A stretch of 64,000 bases of DNA from Lachnospira eligens (GCF_009680455.1 NZ_WKRD01000007.1:152815-216814); one strand, 5' to 3'; positions 45,657 through 55,717 are shown, numbered from the stretch's first letter. Numbers and translations are program-made. Notes: generated from the sequence alone by a model not told the origin.

Positions 45657-46415
45657 ATGGGAAACAGAACGTGGAAAAAGCTGTGTTTTGCACTGATATA
45701 TTTGATACCGGTTATTATATTCATTAGTACGCTTTCTAAAATGTATAAAGTGTTCTGGAATGTGAACGCATGCATGTCAGATTATTATCTTGCCGTATTT
45801 GATTGGAAGACGATTTCTTTCATGGGATTATTCGAGATGATATATGTATCTTTTGTATCTATTGTAATTATTAAAAGAAATATAACTTCGAATAGAATTG
45901 TTCTTTACCAGTTAATGGGAAAAATGTGGAGAGACTGCATTAAAAGAGGCATATTAATAACTTTGCTTATTCCAGTGGTTAATTGTCTGATTATAATGCT
46001 GACAGGGTTAAGAGAAGGGGCAGTTTTTGGATGCAACTGGAATATTACAGGAAGTTTAGCTAAAACATGGATACCTTATCATGAACTGGCATATGAGAAT
46101 ACATTTGCGGTAATAGTCCTCATGTTATTACTGGATATCTTAAGACTTCAGATTGTTTATGTGCTTTTATGTCTGCTTTACTGGATTACAAGATCGGCTG
46201 TGTGGAGTTTTATCATAATATATTTTAATGTATTATTTTTAAGTATAGGTAAAACAGGGCTGTTTGACAGATTTGTGATGTATCAGACGGACATGTACAT
46301 ATATGGAATATCTGTATTTAACAATATAGTACTGCCTGTTATTATCTGGGCGGTGTGTGCAGCAGTAAGTTATCTGACATTCAGGTTTTATAGAAAGGAC
46401 ATGCTTAAGAACTAA
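45657..46415 (+). CDS. ABC-2-type membrane protein 2
   Basis: The 252-residue protein has about six hydrophobic helices and no catalytic motif. ATG 45657 has AAGAGGTG upstream. The next gene begins on the last base of its stop. Likely second permease subunit, by context with the ABC ATPase at the end of the operon. Confidence 0.65.
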   Translation: MGNRTWKKLCFALIYLIPVIIFISTLSKMYKVFWNVNACMSDYYLAVFDWKTISFMGLFEMIYVSFVSIVIIKRNITSNRIVLYQLMGKMWRDCIKRGILITLLIPVVNCLIIMLTGLREGAVFGCNWNITGSLAKTWIPYHELAYENTFAVIVLMLLLDILRLQIVYVLLCLLYWITRSAVWSFIIIYFNVLFLSIGKTGLFDRFVMYQTDMYIYGISVFNNIVLPVIIWAVCAAVSYLTFRFYRKDMLKN

Positions 46416-47242
46416 TGAGATGTTTTATTAATGTATTTAAGGCAGACCTGAAAAGGTTTTGGAATATTGCATGGAAATTATACATAGCATTTGCAGTGTA
46501 TTCTTTAATGCAGGCTTTAATATTCTTTGCTAATATGAACAAATCAATCAATAAGGGGAGGATAGCAGCAGTGTCGTTAGGCGACAGCCTTATGGATTTC
46601 TTTAAAGGAGCTAAAGAGTTCTATCCCGAAAGAAATCTGGCGATGGATATTCCGGTGCTTGAGATATTTGTCCTTTTATTTCTGCTTTTTATTGTTGCGT
46701 ATTATATTAATTCGGACAGGAGTGCGTTAAGCAGGAGCATAATGATTGCCTCGCGTTCACCAGTGTACTGGTGGGTCAGTAAATATATTATCGCAGTATT
46801 AGCTGCACTTGTATATATGGTTCTGATAATTGTAACATTTGCAGTCAGTGGCTTTGCAGTTCTAGGAAATAAGTTCAGTCTGAGGATGCATTTTACCGCC
46901 AGAGAGAACATAAAACTCATACTTGGAAGTGAAGATATAAGCTGCAATACCAATGTTGTGTTACTTATGGTTCTGTGTACGCTTAGCTTAATTACTGCAT
47001 GTATTATAATTCTGCTGGTTTCATATGTGTTTAACTCTATATTTGGATTTATTATTAATCTGTTGTTATTCATATTCAGCATATGTTATATGAAGTGGTT
47101 TGGCTTCTATAATTATATGATGATGTACAGAATCCCGCATGTTTATGACAGATGGTATCTTGGAGCGTTATTAATGCTGGGGATAGATGTGGGGATTATG
47201 GCTGCTGGAATTATATATTCAAGAAAAAGAGATTTTCTGTAG
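46415..47242 (+). CDS. ABC-2-type membrane protein 3
   Basis: The 275 residues have six hydrophobic helices, including one within INSDRSALSRSIMIASRSP, a cytoplasmic segment between helices typical of ABC-2 permeases. Precedes the ATPase gene by 11 nt. Probably pairs with the ATPase and one of the other permeases. Confidence 0.68.
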   Translation: MRCFINVFKADLKRFWNIAWKLYIAFAVYSLMQALIFFANMNKSINKGRIAAVSLGDSLMDFFKGAKEFYPERNLAMDIPVLEIFVLLFLLFIVAYYINSDRSALSRSIMIASRSPVYWWVSKYIIAVLAALVYMVLIIVTFAVSGFAVLGNKFSLRMHFTARENIKLILGSEDISCNTNVVLLMVLCTLSLITACIIILLVSYVFNSIFGFIINLLLFIFSICYMKWFGFYNYMMMYRIPHVYDRWYLGALLMLGIDVGIMAAGIIYSRKRDFL

Positions 47243-47253
47243 GAGGAGTAAGT

Positions 47254-47895
47254 ATGTATATTGAATTGAAAAATGTATCTAAGAAAATTAAAGGCATTGA
47301 TATTCTTGATGATGTCAGCCTTAGAATGGAATCTGGAAAGATATATGGTTTCAGGGGAAAGAATGGAAGTGGTAAGACAATGCTTATGCGTGCAATAGCA
47401 GGTCTTATCAAGGTTACAGGAACAGTTGATATTGATGGGAAGATATTAGGAAAAGATGAAATGTTTCCTCCAAGCATAGGAATTCTTATAGAGAATCCTT
47501 CATTTATCAGTAATTATACAGGATTTGAGAATTTAAAGACGCTGGCTTCTATCAGAGAACGGATTGATGACGATAAGATAAGGCAGACACTTACGGAGGT
47601 TGGGCTTGAACCGGATGATAAGAGAACATTCAAGAAATATTCACTCGGTATGAAACAAAGACTGGGTATAGCGGCTGCGATAATGGAAGATCCGGATATT
47701 ATTATTCTTGATGAACCTATTAACGCGCTTGATGATTCAGGAACTGAGCAGGTAAGGCAGATTCTTTTAAAGCACAAGCAGAGAGGTGCGTTAATTATTA
47801 TTGCCTGCCATGATGCTGATGAACTGGAATTCTTATCAGACGAGATTATAGAGATAGCAGAGGGCAGAATACAGCCAAAGAAAGAGAAAAAATAA
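47254..47895 (+). CDS. ABC transporter ATP-binding protein
   Basis: Energizes the permeases of this operon. The 213-residue protein has Walker A GKNGSGKTM (about 33-41), a Q-loop region around IGILIENPSF, signature YSLGMKQRLG, Walker B DIIILDEP and switch His in IACHDADEL. AGGAGGAG precedes ATG 47254; the longer frame from 47152 overlaps the upstream gene. Last gene of the operon, followed by a strong terminator. Confidence 0.9.
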   Translation: MYIELKNVSKKIKGIDILDDVSLRMESGKIYGFRGKNGSGKTMLMRAIAGLIKVTGTVDIDGKILGKDEMFPPSIGILIENPSFISNYTGFENLKTLASIRERIDDDKIRQTLTEVGLEPDDKRTFKKYSLGMKQRLGIAAAIMEDPDIIILDEPINALDDSGTEQVRQILLKHKQRGALIIIACHDADELEFLSDEIIEIAEGRIQPKKEKK

Positions 47896-47898
47896 GAA

Positions 47899-47949
47899 AA
47901 AAAGTTCCTGCAGCAGATATTTAAAAATATAAGACTGCAGGAACTTTTT
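47899..47949. terminator. Bidirectional terminator after the export operon
   Basis: AAAAAGTTCCTGCAG (47899-47913) pairs with CTGCAGGAACTTTTT (47935-47949). It also stops the convergent 40-codon gene. Confidence 0.88.
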
Positions 47950-47950
47950 C

Positions 47951-48073
47951 TTAATCTTCGTCGTTAATATCTTTCTGTGCAACAGCAGCGGCTACAACTG
48001 ATATGATAACCACAGCAGCTATAATAGCAACTGCAACACCTATAATTGGTCCGATGAATAACATAAAATTCAT
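47951..48073 (-). CDS. 40-residue single-helix membrane peptide
   Basis: A short frame starts at 48073 with GAGGTG about 9 nt upstream and stops at 47951, directly before the bidirectional terminator. The peptide is MNFMLFIGP followed by a hydrophobic Ile/Val/Ala segment (about 7-32) and a charged end QKDINDED. The ribosome site, clean membrane helix, acidic tail and terminator right after the stop argue for a real gene. It lies 69 bp after the large activase-like gene on the same strand and may share its transcript. Function unknown. Confidence 0.7.
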   Translation of the reverse strand: MNFMLFIGPIIGVAVAIIAAVVIISVVAAAVAQKDINDED

Positions 48074-48141
48074 AATATCACACCTCTTCGAACATATTTA
48101 TTATATCCATTATATATCGGTTTTATAATATGTACAAGCAA

Positions 48142-51100
48142 TTAAGCATCTTTTTTAGATTCTTTTTCTTCTTTAGCAAGGTTTTTGTTAGCAGTTGAAA
48201 GCATAAGCTTGATTCTGTTTAACTGGTTAACTTCGGAAGCACCTGGATCATAATCTACAGCAATTATGTTAGCTTCAGGATATGCTGCACGAAGCTCTTT
48301 GATAACTCCCTTTCCTACAATGTGGTTAGGCAGACATGCAAATGGCTGACAGCATACGATATTGCCTACACCATGATGGATAAGCTCAATCATTTCACCG
48401 GTAAGAAGCCAGCCTTCACCAGTCTGGTTGCCAAGTGATACGAAGTCTTTAGCGTAATTGGCTGTCTCACTAATCTTAGATGGAGCATCGAATCTCTTGC
48501 TTTCTGCAAGTGCTTTGGTTCCAGCCTTTCTGAAGGTTTCAAGTATCTTTATAAGTGTACTTGAAAGAATAGCCCCTTTCTTAGGTGTCTTTAATAATTC
48601 ATGCTTATATGTTGAATTCTGCATACAGTAGAGAAGGAATCCCATAAGGTCAGGCATAACAGCCTCAGCACCTTCTGCCTCAAGTAACTCAATAATGTGG
48701 TTGTTAGCAGCAGGCATGAACTTAACAAGAATCTCTCCAACAACACCAACTCTAGGCTTCTTGATATCCTTAAGCGGAATATTATCAAAATCCTTAACAA
48801 TAGCACGGAGGTTCTTATTGAACTCTTTCATATGAACCTTATTTTTAGTAAGTTGCTCAATGCAGACCTTCTTCCATTTTTCATGAAGTGCATTAACTGA
48901 ACCAGGAACTGCCTCGTAAGGTCTTGTACGGTATACAACATTCATGAATATATCACCATATTCAACAGCCATCATAGCTTTCTTAAGCATTGGTATGTCA
49001 TAGCTGAAGCCTGGATTAGATTCAAGTCCCTGTGCACTCAGTGAGATTACAGGAACATCTGGAATACCAGCCTTTATGAGTGCTCTTCTGATGAATCCGA
49101 TATAGTTGGAAGCACGGCATCCACCACCTGTCTGTGACATAATCACAGCAGTTCTTGAAAGGTCGTATTTGCCTGAAAGAAGGGCGTTCATAATCTGTCC
49201 GACTACCATAAGTGAAGGGTAGCATGCGTCGTTATTAACATATTTAAGACCTACATCTACTGATGACTTGTTGTCGTTCTCAAGGACTTCAATATTGTAG
49301 CCACATGAATTAAGGGCAGGACCTAATATGTCAAAATGTATTGGTGACATCTGAGGGCAGAGAATTGTGTAATTCTTTCTCATATCTTCAGTAAACTGTA
49401 CTCTGTGGTAGGCAGATGACTGAATCTTTCTCTGGTAATTCTTCTGTTCACGGACTCTTAAAGCAGCGATTAGTGAACGTACTCTGATTCTTGCAGCGCC
49501 AAGGTTATTAACCTCATCAATCTTAAGTACTGTATATATCTTTCCAGACTTAGTAAGTATATCGTTGACAGCGTCAGTAGTAACGGCATCAAGACCGCAT
49601 CCAAATGAATTGAGCTGGATAAGGTCGAGATTATCTACAGTCTTTACATAGTTAGCAGCAGCGTAAAGTCTTGAATGATACATCCACTGGTCAAGAATGA
49701 TAAGAGGTCTTTCAACTGTTCCTAAATGTGCAACACTGTCCTCTGTAAGTACTGCAAGTCCGTATGAATTAATAAGTTCAGGAATACCGTGGTTTACTTC
49801 AGGGTCAACATGGTAAGGACGGCCGGCAAGTACAATACCGCGCTTTCCGGTTTCGTTAAGGTAAGCGATTACTTCTTCACCTTTATTTCTGACATCCTGT
49901 CTGCAAGCCATCATTTCATCCCATCCGGCTTTGACAGCAGACTTAATCTCTGCGGCAGGAATGTATGATGAGAATTCCTCAACGAGTCTTTTTGATATCT
50001 TCTCCTCACTTTCAAATGACATGAAAGGATTTCTGAAATCTATATTCTCCGTTTTAAGTTCTTCTACATTATTCTTAATGTTCTCGGCATAAGAAGTAAC
50101 GATAGGGCAGTTATAATGGTTATTAGTGCCTTCGTATTCATTATGCTCATAAGGTACACATGGATAGAAGATGAATTTAACTCCCTGCTTAATAAGCCAC
50201 ATGATATGACCATGTGCAAGCTTTGCAGGATAACACTCTGACTCTGATGGAATTGACTCAATACCTAATTCGTAAAGCTTGTGGCTTGACTGAGGTGAGA
50301 GTACAACCCTGTATCCAAGTTTTGTGAAAAATGTATACCAGAACGGATAGTTCTCATACATGTTAAGAACTCTTGGAATACCTACAGTACCTCTTGTAGC
50401 CTTTTCTTCTGAAAGAGGCTCATAGTCAAAGAGTCTGTGGAACTTATAATCGAAAAGGTTAGGAAGCTTTTCCTTGTTCTTCTCTTTACCAAGTCCACGT
50501 TCACATCTGTTACCTGTAATAAACTGTCTGCCGCCAGAGAATTTATTGATTGTAAGATGACAGCTGTTAGTACATCCCTTACATCTTGTAAGCTTTGTTT
50601 CATATGTAAGAGAGTTAATCTTATCTATAGAAAGCATAGATGATTCTGATATACCGTCATATCTTTCTCTTGCAATAAGGGCAGCACCAAAAGCGCCCAT
50701 TATACCAGCGATATCAGGTCTGATTGCCTGAACGCCTGTAATCTTCTCAAAACTTCTAAGAACTGCGTCGTTGTAGAATGTACCACCCTGAACAACGATA
50801 TGCTTACCTAAATCATCAGGGTCAGAAATCTTGATAACCTTGTATAAAGCATTTTTAATAACAGAATAAGCAAGTCCGGCAGAGATATCTGCAACTTCAG
50901 CACCTTCCTTCTGAGCCTGCTTAACCTTGGAATTCATGAATACTGTACAACGTGTTCCTAAGTCAATAGGATGGTTTGCAAATAAAGCAGCCTTGGCAAA
51001 GTCCTGAACTGTGAAGTTGAGGGATTTTGCAAATGTTTCTATGAATGAACCACATCCTGATGAACATGCTTCGTTAAGCTGTACTGAATCTACAGTCTGG

Positions 51101-52392
51101 TTCTTAATCTTGATACATTTCATATCCTGTCCACCGATATCGATGATACAGTCTACTTCAGGGTCAAAGAATGCAGCAGCGTAGAAATGTGACACTGTCT
51201 CAACTTCACCCTCATCTAACATAAGAGCCGACTTGATAAGTGCTTCACCGTAACCTGTTGAACATGACTGTACAATCTTGGCTTCTGGTGGAAGCAGTGT
51301 ATATATCTCTTTAATAGCTTTAATTGTTGTAGCAAGTGGTGAACCGTTATTGCTTGAGTAGAATGAGTAAAGAAGATTACCGTCTTCATCAACTAAAGCA
51401 ACCTTGGTTGTTGTTGAACCCGCATCGATTCCGAGATAGCAGTTGCCCTTGTAAGATGCGATATCAGCAGTCTTAACATGATGAGAGCTGTGACGCTTTG
51501 TGAATTCATCATATGCAAACTGGTTCTCAAAAAGAGGTTCCATACGTTCAACCTCGAACTCAAGCTTAATCTTTCCTTTAAGTCTTGCGATAATGTCTTC
51601 TACAGGAACACATACATCTTCACTGTAATTCATTGCTGAACCAACAGCAGCAAATAAGTGTGAATGGTCAGGAGCAATGATTTCATCCGGACCTAAGCTT
51701 AATGTACGGATAAATGCCTGTCTTAACTCTGATAAGAAATGAAGTGGTCCGCCTAAGAATGCAACATTACCACGGATTGGTTTACCACATGCAAGACCAC
51801 TGATTGTCTGGTTTACAACAGCCTGGAATATAGATGCAGAAAGGTCTTCCTTAGTTGCACCTTCATTGATAAGAGGCTGGATATCAGTCTTGGCAAATAC
51901 ACCACATCTTGCGGCAATAGGGTATATTGACTTATAGTTCTTGGCATATTCATTAAGTCCCATTGCGTCTGTCTGTAACAGAGTTGCCATCTGGTCAATG
52001 AAAGAACCTGTACCGCCGGCACATATTCCGTTCATTCTCTGGTCAATACCGTTAGTAAAGTAGATAATCTTAGCATCCTCACCACCAAGCTCGATTGCAA
52101 CATCACACTGTGGAGCATAATCCTGAAGGGCAGTAGACACGGCTACTACCTCCTGTGTAAATGGTACTTCTAAATGTTTGGCAAGAGTAAGTCCGCCTGA
52201 ACCTGTGATAACAGGATATACTTCAAACTCGCCAAGCTCAGCCACTGCCTTTTCAAGAAGTGACTGGAGTGTTTCCTGGATATTCGCAAAATGCCTTTCA
52301 TAATCAGAAAATAAAATATTATTATTATCATCTAAAACAGCGATTTTTACAGTTGTTGATCCAATATCAATACCTAATTTGAATTTGTTCAT
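48142..52392 (-). CDS. 2-hydroxyacyl-CoA dehydratase activase-like fusion protein
   Basis: The 1416 residues combine two BadF/HgdC-type ASKHA ATPase domains and HgdB-like parts. The first begins [16 protein letters not shown] with [11 protein letters not shown] and the second begins at about 323 with [21 protein letters not shown], with [16 protein letters not shown] cysteine group ([12 protein letters not shown]...GNRCERG) around 655-680 and further C-rich parts ([20 protein letters not shown]) may bind FeS clusters. Such proteins are common in Clostridia, with unproven function. It has a promoter and structured leader upstream. Confidence 0.9.
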   Translation of the reverse strand: MNKFKLGIDIGSTTVKIAVLDDNNNILFSDYERHFANIQETLQSLLEKAVAELGEFEVYPVITGSGGLTLAKHLEVPFTQEVVAVSTALQDYAPQCDVAIELGGEDAKIIYFTNGIDQRMNGICAGGTGSFIDQMATLLQTDAMGLNEYAKNYKSIYPIAARCGVFAKTDIQPLINEGATKEDLSASIFQAVVNQTISGLACGKPIRGNVAFLGGPLHFLSELRQAFIRTLSLGPDEIIAPDHSHLFAAVGSAMNYSEDVCVPVEDIIARLKGKIKLEFEVERMEPLFENQFAYDEFTKRHSSHHVKTADIASYKGNCYLGIDAGSTTTKVALVDEDGNLLYSFYSSNNGSPLATTIKAIKEIYTLLPPEAKIVQSCSTGYGEALIKSALMLDEGEVETVSHFYAAAFFDPEVDCIIDIGGQDMKCIKIKNQTVDSVQLNEACSSGCGSFIETFAKSLNFTVQDFAKAALFANHPIDLGTRCTVFMNSKVKQAQKEGAEVADISAGLAYSVIKNALYKVIKISDPDDLGKHIVVQGGTFYNDAVLRSFEKITGVQAIRPDIAGIMGAFGAALIARERYDGISESSMLSIDKINSLTYETKLTRCKGCTNSCHLTINKFSGGRQFITGNRCERGLGKEKNKEKLPNLFDYKFHRLFDYEPLSEEKATRGTVGIPRVLNMYENYPFWYTFFTKLGYRVVLSPQSSHKLYELGIESIPSESECYPAKLAHGHIMWLIKQGVKFIFYPCVPYEHNEYEGTNNHYNCPIVTSYAENIKNNVEELKTENIDFRNPFMSFESEEKISKRLVEEFSSYIPAAEIKSAVKAGWDEMMACRQDVRNKGEEVIAYLNETGKRGIVLAGRPYHVDPEVNHGIPELINSYGLAVLTEDSVAHLGTVERPLIILDQWMYHSRLYAAANYVKTVDNLDLIQLNSFGCGLDAVTTDAVNDILTKSGKIYTVLKIDEVNNLGAARIRVRSLIAALRVREQKNYQRKIQSSAYHRVQFTEDMRKNYTILCPQMSPIHFDILGPALNSCGYNIEVLENDNKSSVDVGLKYVNNDACYPSLMVVGQIMNALLSGKYDLSRTAVIMSQTGGGCRASNYIGFIRRALIKAGIPDVPVISLSAQGLESNPGFSYDIPMLKKAMMAVEYGDIFMNVVYRTRPYEAVPGSVNALHEKWKKVCIEQLTKNKVHMKEFNKNLRAIVKDFDNIPLKDIKKPRVGVVGEILVKFMPAANNHIIELLEAEGAEAVMPDLMGFLLYCMQNSTYKHELLKTPKKGAILSSTLIKILETFRKAGTKALAESKRFDAPSKISETANYAKDFVSLGNQTGEGWLLTGEMIELIHHGVGNIVCCQPFACLPNHIVGKGVIKELRAAYPEANIIAVDYDPGASEVNQLNRIKLMLSTANKNLAKEEKESKKDA

Positions 52393-52446
52393 AACCTAAT
52401 ACAGCTGTAGCTGTCCTCCTTAAAATAAATATACAAAAGTTACCCA

Positions 52447-52533
52447 TTGCATAGTGACTTTGGCGAAAAAACGCAGAATATGTCATTTTCTATGCAACCT
52501 ATGCATTATAGAGTAAAATGGAATAAATTTCAA
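52447..52533 (-). promoter_or_regulatory. Promoter and structured leader of the activase-like gene
   Basis: On the minus strand, TTGAAA (52533-52528), a 17-bp spacer and TATAAT (52510-52505) form a good promoter with a start near 52498. The leader then contains TTGCATAG (52497-52490 on the minus strand) and its inverse CTATGCAA (52454-52447), which would close a 51-nt hairpin at the very 5' end, with an inner GCG-T6-CGC stem. No riboswitch class was recognised. Confidence 0.55.
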
Positions 52534-52616
52534 TATTAATAGGAAATAATAAAATAGCTTTAATTATTTATGGTGGATATTTTTATTAAAATTTAAGAAC
52601 TTAAGAGTAAGTTTAA

Positions 52617-52646
52617 TTGACATCATATTGTTTTGTTTATTATAAT
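52617..52646 (+). promoter_or_regulatory. Promoter of the rhomboid-fold gene
   Basis: TTGACA (52617-52622), 18-bp spacer, TATAAT (52641-52646). The rest of the intergenic region 52393-52707 holds the divergent promoter on the other strand and no further gene. Confidence 0.65.
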
Positions 52647-52707
52647 TTCTTGTATATGATTATGAATTATTAGTCTGTAACATGTGTAAGACTGAAAGGA
52701 ACATTTT

Positions 52708-53724
52708 ATGAACTGGTTTGCTAAATTTGAGAAAAAATTCTCTAAGTATGCGATTAAGAATCTTATGTTTTACATCATTGTCCTTTATGCAATAGGATTT
52801 GTGATGAATACATTTTTTAATGGATTATATGACGCATATTTTTCACTTGATTTTGCTATGATTTTCAAAGGACAGGTATGGAGACTCATCACATTCATAT
52901 TACAACCGCCTTCTAACAGCATAATATTTGTGGTATTTGTGCTGTATTTCTACTATCTGATTGGTTCGGTACTTGAAAGAATATGGGGCTCGTTCAGATT
53001 TAATGTATACTTCTTTACAGGAGTTATCCTTAATATACTTGCATCACTTATTATCTATCTTATATGGGGATTAAGCTTTAAATTAAGTACGAATTATATT
53101 AATCTTGCCTTGTTCATGGCATTCGCTATGGAGCAGCCGGATATGGAGGTTTTATTATTCTTCATTATCCCAATCAAGATTAAATGGATGGCAATACTTG
53201 ATGCTGTAATATTCGGAATTACTATAGTATTCGGATATCTTGTGCCTTTTCTTCCAAGAAATGTATGGTACAGCCTGTATGCAGCAGGTTTTCTTGCACC
53301 GTCAGCAATTATGTGTTATGCCAACGCAACGGCGGCGCTTGTGTCAATGCTGAATTTTATAATATTCTTCTTCCTGTACAAGAAAGGCCCGGCAAAGAGC
53401 AGTACACAGAGAAACTTCGACAAAGCAATGAGAACAGCAAAGAAAGCACAGCAGAACGCCAGAAAAGACTATTGGCAGCAGAATAGTGGTAACACTCAGG
53501 GCAATGGTGGCACATATGGGACAGCATCATCAGATAACAGAACACAACAAAGTCAGGCACAACACGTGAAGCGCGGCGTGCCGAAGCACAGATGTGCAGT
53601 ATGCGGAAGGACAGAACTTGACGACGAAAACCTCACATTCAGATTCTGCTCAAAATGCGCCGGCAACTACGAATACTGTTCCGACCACTTATATACCCAC
53701 ATCCATGTAACTGGTGATAAATAA
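52708..53724 (+). CDS. Rhomboid-fold membrane protein with C-terminal zinc ribbon, no protease motif
   Basis: The 338 residues have six to seven membrane helices (about 15-230), with the rhomboid-like loop IGSVLERIWGSFRFNVYF after the second helix. The protease motif GxSG is missing; the corresponding helix reads TNYINLALFMAFA. From about 230 comes a Gln/Asn/Ser-rich linker, and at about 296-335 a zinc-ribbon type segment with CAVCGR, FCSKC, then YCSDHLYTHIH. It resembles pseudo-rhomboids of Firmicutes. Role unknown. Confidence 0.75.
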   Translation: MNWFAKFEKKFSKYAIKNLMFYIIVLYAIGFVMNTFFNGLYDAYFSLDFAMIFKGQVWRLITFILQPPSNSIIFVVFVLYFYYLIGSVLERIWGSFRFNVYFFTGVILNILASLIIYLIWGLSFKLSTNYINLALFMAFAMEQPDMEVLLFFIIPIKIKWMAILDAVIFGITIVFGYLVPFLPRNVWYSLYAAGFLAPSAIMCYANATAALVSMLNFIIFFFLYKKGPAKSSTQRNFDKAMRTAKKAQQNARKDYWQQNSGNTQGNGGTYGTASSDNRTQQSQAQHVKRGVPKHRCAVCGRTELDDENLTFRFCSKCAGNYEYCSDHLYTHIHVTGDK

Positions 53725-53757
53725 GGTAAAGCTTGTTAAATAAAAAACTTAGTTGAT

Positions 53758-53785
53758 TTGACACGCAAATATGTTATTATATTGT
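53758..53785 (+). promoter_or_regulatory. Promoter of pyk
   Basis: TTGACA (53758-53763), 16-bp spacer, TATTGT (53780-53785). The -10 is poor but the -35 is perfect. Confidence 0.45.
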
Positions 53786-53827
53786 AGGTATGTGTTTGAA
53801 AAGATTTTAATTATTTTGGAGGAAACA

Positions 53828-55255
53828 ATGAAAAAGACTAAGATTATTTGCACAATGGGTCCTAATACTAATGACAGAAACCTTATTAAGGATCTTGCGT
53901 TAGCAGGAATGGATATTGCAAGATTTAATTTTTCTCATGGTGACCATGAGGAGCAGGCAGGAAGATTTGCCTTAATTAAAAGTGTAAGAGAAGAACTTAA
54001 TATCCCTATTGCAACTCTTCTTGATACTAAGGGACCTGAGATTAGAACAGGTGCTGTTAAGGATGACAAGAAGGTTACACTTGTTGAGGGACAGAAATAT
54101 ACATTAACAACAAGACAGGTGCCAGCAGATGATAAGATTAATATGGTAACTTATGCAGGTCTTCCAGAAGATGTTACTACAGGTAATATTATTCTTATCG
54201 ATGATGGTCTTATCGAGCTTAAGGTTGATAAGGTTGAAGGTACAGAGATTGAATGTACAGTAATTAATGGTGGTGAGCTTGGTTCTAAGAAGGGTGTTAA
54301 TGTTCCTAACGTAAGCATCAGACTTCCAGGCATCACAGAGAAAGATAAGGAAGATATCATCTTTGGTGTTGAGCAGGGATTTGATTTTATCGCAGCTTCA
54401 TTTGTAAGAAATGCAGCATGTATCGAGGAAATTAAGCACCTTCTTTGGGAGCATGGTTCAGATATCCCAGTTATTGCTAAGATTGAGAATGCCGAAGGTA
54501 TTGCTAATATAGATGATATCATCAGAGTTGCTGATGGTATCATGGTGGCCCGTGGAGATATGGGCGTTGAGATTCCTGCTGAGGAAGTTCCACATGTTCA
54601 GAAGGAAATCATCAAGAAGTGTAATGCTAAGTATAAGCCAGTTATCACAGCTACACAGATGCTTGATTCTATGATCAGAAATCCAAGACCTACAAGAGCT
54701 GAGGTTACTGATGTTGCTAACGCTATCTACGACGGAACAGATGTTGTTATGCTTAGTGGTGAGACTGCTAATGGAAAGTACCCATTAGAGGCTGTTAAGA
54801 TGATGGTTAAGATTGCAGAAAGAACAGAGCGGGAGATTAAAGGACATTCAGTAGAATATTCTAATCTTCACAGCAAGAGAAGCATTTCAAGCGCTGTATG
54901 TAATGCTGCAGTTCAGACAGCAGATAACCTTGGAGCTAAGGCTATTATCTGTCCTACAATTTCAGGATTTACAGCAAGACTTACATCTAAGTTAAAGCCA
55001 GAAGCTGAGATTATCGGATGCTCTCCATACGATAATGTCCTTAGAAAGATGCAGATTTACTGGGGTGTTAGACCTCTTAAGACAGCAACAGAAGCTTCTA
55101 CAGATAAGATTATTGAGCATGCATTAGTAGTTTCTGAACATGCTGGATTCGTAGAAGAAGGAGATACAGTAATTGTTTCTGCTGGTATCGCTACATCTTC
55201 TGATCCTTCATCTAAGAGAGGACTTACTAACACAATGAGAGTAGTTACAATCTAG
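53828..55255 (+). CDS. pyk: Pyruvate kinase
   Basis: Last step of glycolysis (PEP + ADP to pyruvate + ATP). The 475 residues have the barrel with KIICTMGPNT, ARFNFSHGDHEEQ, DTKGPEIRTG, the catalytic IPVIAKIENAEGIANIDDI and MVARGDMGVEIP, then ATQMLDSMI and VMLSGETANG. The C-terminal allosteric domain ends at about 475; there is no extra PEP-utilizer domain as in Bacillus. GGAGG precedes ATG 53828; the upstream frame to 53771 covers the promoter. Confidence 0.96.
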   Translation: MKKTKIICTMGPNTNDRNLIKDLALAGMDIARFNFSHGDHEEQAGRFALIKSVREELNIPIATLLDTKGPEIRTGAVKDDKKVTLVEGQKYTLTTRQVPADDKINMVTYAGLPEDVTTGNIILIDDGLIELKVDKVEGTEIECTVINGGELGSKKGVNVPNVSIRLPGITEKDKEDIIFGVEQGFDFIAASFVRNAACIEEIKHLLWEHGSDIPVIAKIENAEGIANIDDIIRVADGIMVARGDMGVEIPAEEVPHVQKEIIKKCNAKYKPVITATQMLDSMIRNPRPTRAEVTDVANAIYDGTDVVMLSGETANGKYPLEAVKMMVKIAERTEREIKGHSVEYSNLHSKRSISSAVCNAAVQTADNLGAKAIICPTISGFTARLTSKLKPEAEIIGCSPYDNVLRKMQIYWGVRPLKTATEASTDKIIEHALVVSEHAGFVEEGDTVIVSAGIATSSDPSSKRGLTNTMRVVTI

Positions 55256-55288
55256 TGTTAATTTGATACATTTGTTTCGGAATGAGGC

Positions 55289-55317
55289 TTGATTTTAATA
55301 TTCTATTATGTTATAAG
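55289..55317 (+). promoter_or_regulatory. Promoter of the tyrS T-box leader
   Basis: TTGATT (55289-55294), 17-bp spacer, TATAAG (55312-55317), placing the start near 55325, just before the T-box RNA. Confidence 0.55.
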
Positions 55318-55340
55318 TAATACACAATTAATATTACAAA

Positions 55341-55610
55341 GCGTTGATGGAAACAAGTAGGTTATTACTGAACTTACAGAAAGCAGCCGGTTGATGAGAG
55401 GCGCAAGGGTAAGGGTAACTGAATACATTCCGGAGTGGCGAACTGAAAGCATATTTGTAAGTAGGGGCAGCCGGAGTAGCACACGTTATAGTGCATAAGT
55501 CCATGCTGGTGGACTTAATGAGGTGGCAGATGCGAGTCTGTCATGAATAAAGGTGGTAACACGTAAGTTCAGGCTTTCGTCCTTTTAAAGAAGGGCGGAA
55601 GCCTTTTTTG
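55341..55610 (+). promoter_or_regulatory. T-box riboswitch for tyrosyl-tRNA synthetase
   Basis: Senses uncharged tRNA-Tyr and allows read-through. The conserved T-box core is AAAGGTGGTAACACG (55549-55563). A TAC within CTGAATACATTCC around 55420 is the likely tyrosine specifier. The terminator is AGGCTTTCGTCCTT (from 55571) with AGGGCGGAAGCCT (to about 55603) plus TTTTTT. tyrS follows about 200 bp later, supporting the specificity. Confidence 0.9.
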
Positions 55611-55620
55611 TAAGCAATGA

Positions 55621-55717
55621 GCCATGCAAGACAGAATGTGCTTGCACAGATTCTGTCTTATATGGCGAATGCAGATAATGAACAACGGAGCACGGAGTGC
55701 GGAAGTTGTGAATTATC
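55621..55717 (+). repeat. Two large hairpins between the T-box and tyrS
   Basis: Hairpin 1 (55621-55666) has outer GCCAT/ATGGC, a 2-nt mismatch, AAGACAGAAT/ATTCTGTCTT, and an apical GTGC-TT-GCAC. Hairpin 2 (55674-55717) has GATAAT, a 2-nt mismatch and ACAAC, matched by GTTGT, a 2-nt mismatch and ATTATC, around GAGCAC/GTGC. They lie after the T-box terminator and are not needed for it. Confidence 0.7.

Noticed and set aside
48142-52392. Several separate genes or a frameshifted fusion
   Set aside because: The frame is open over 1416 codons with consistent domain order, and proteins of this length and makeup are known in Clostridia.
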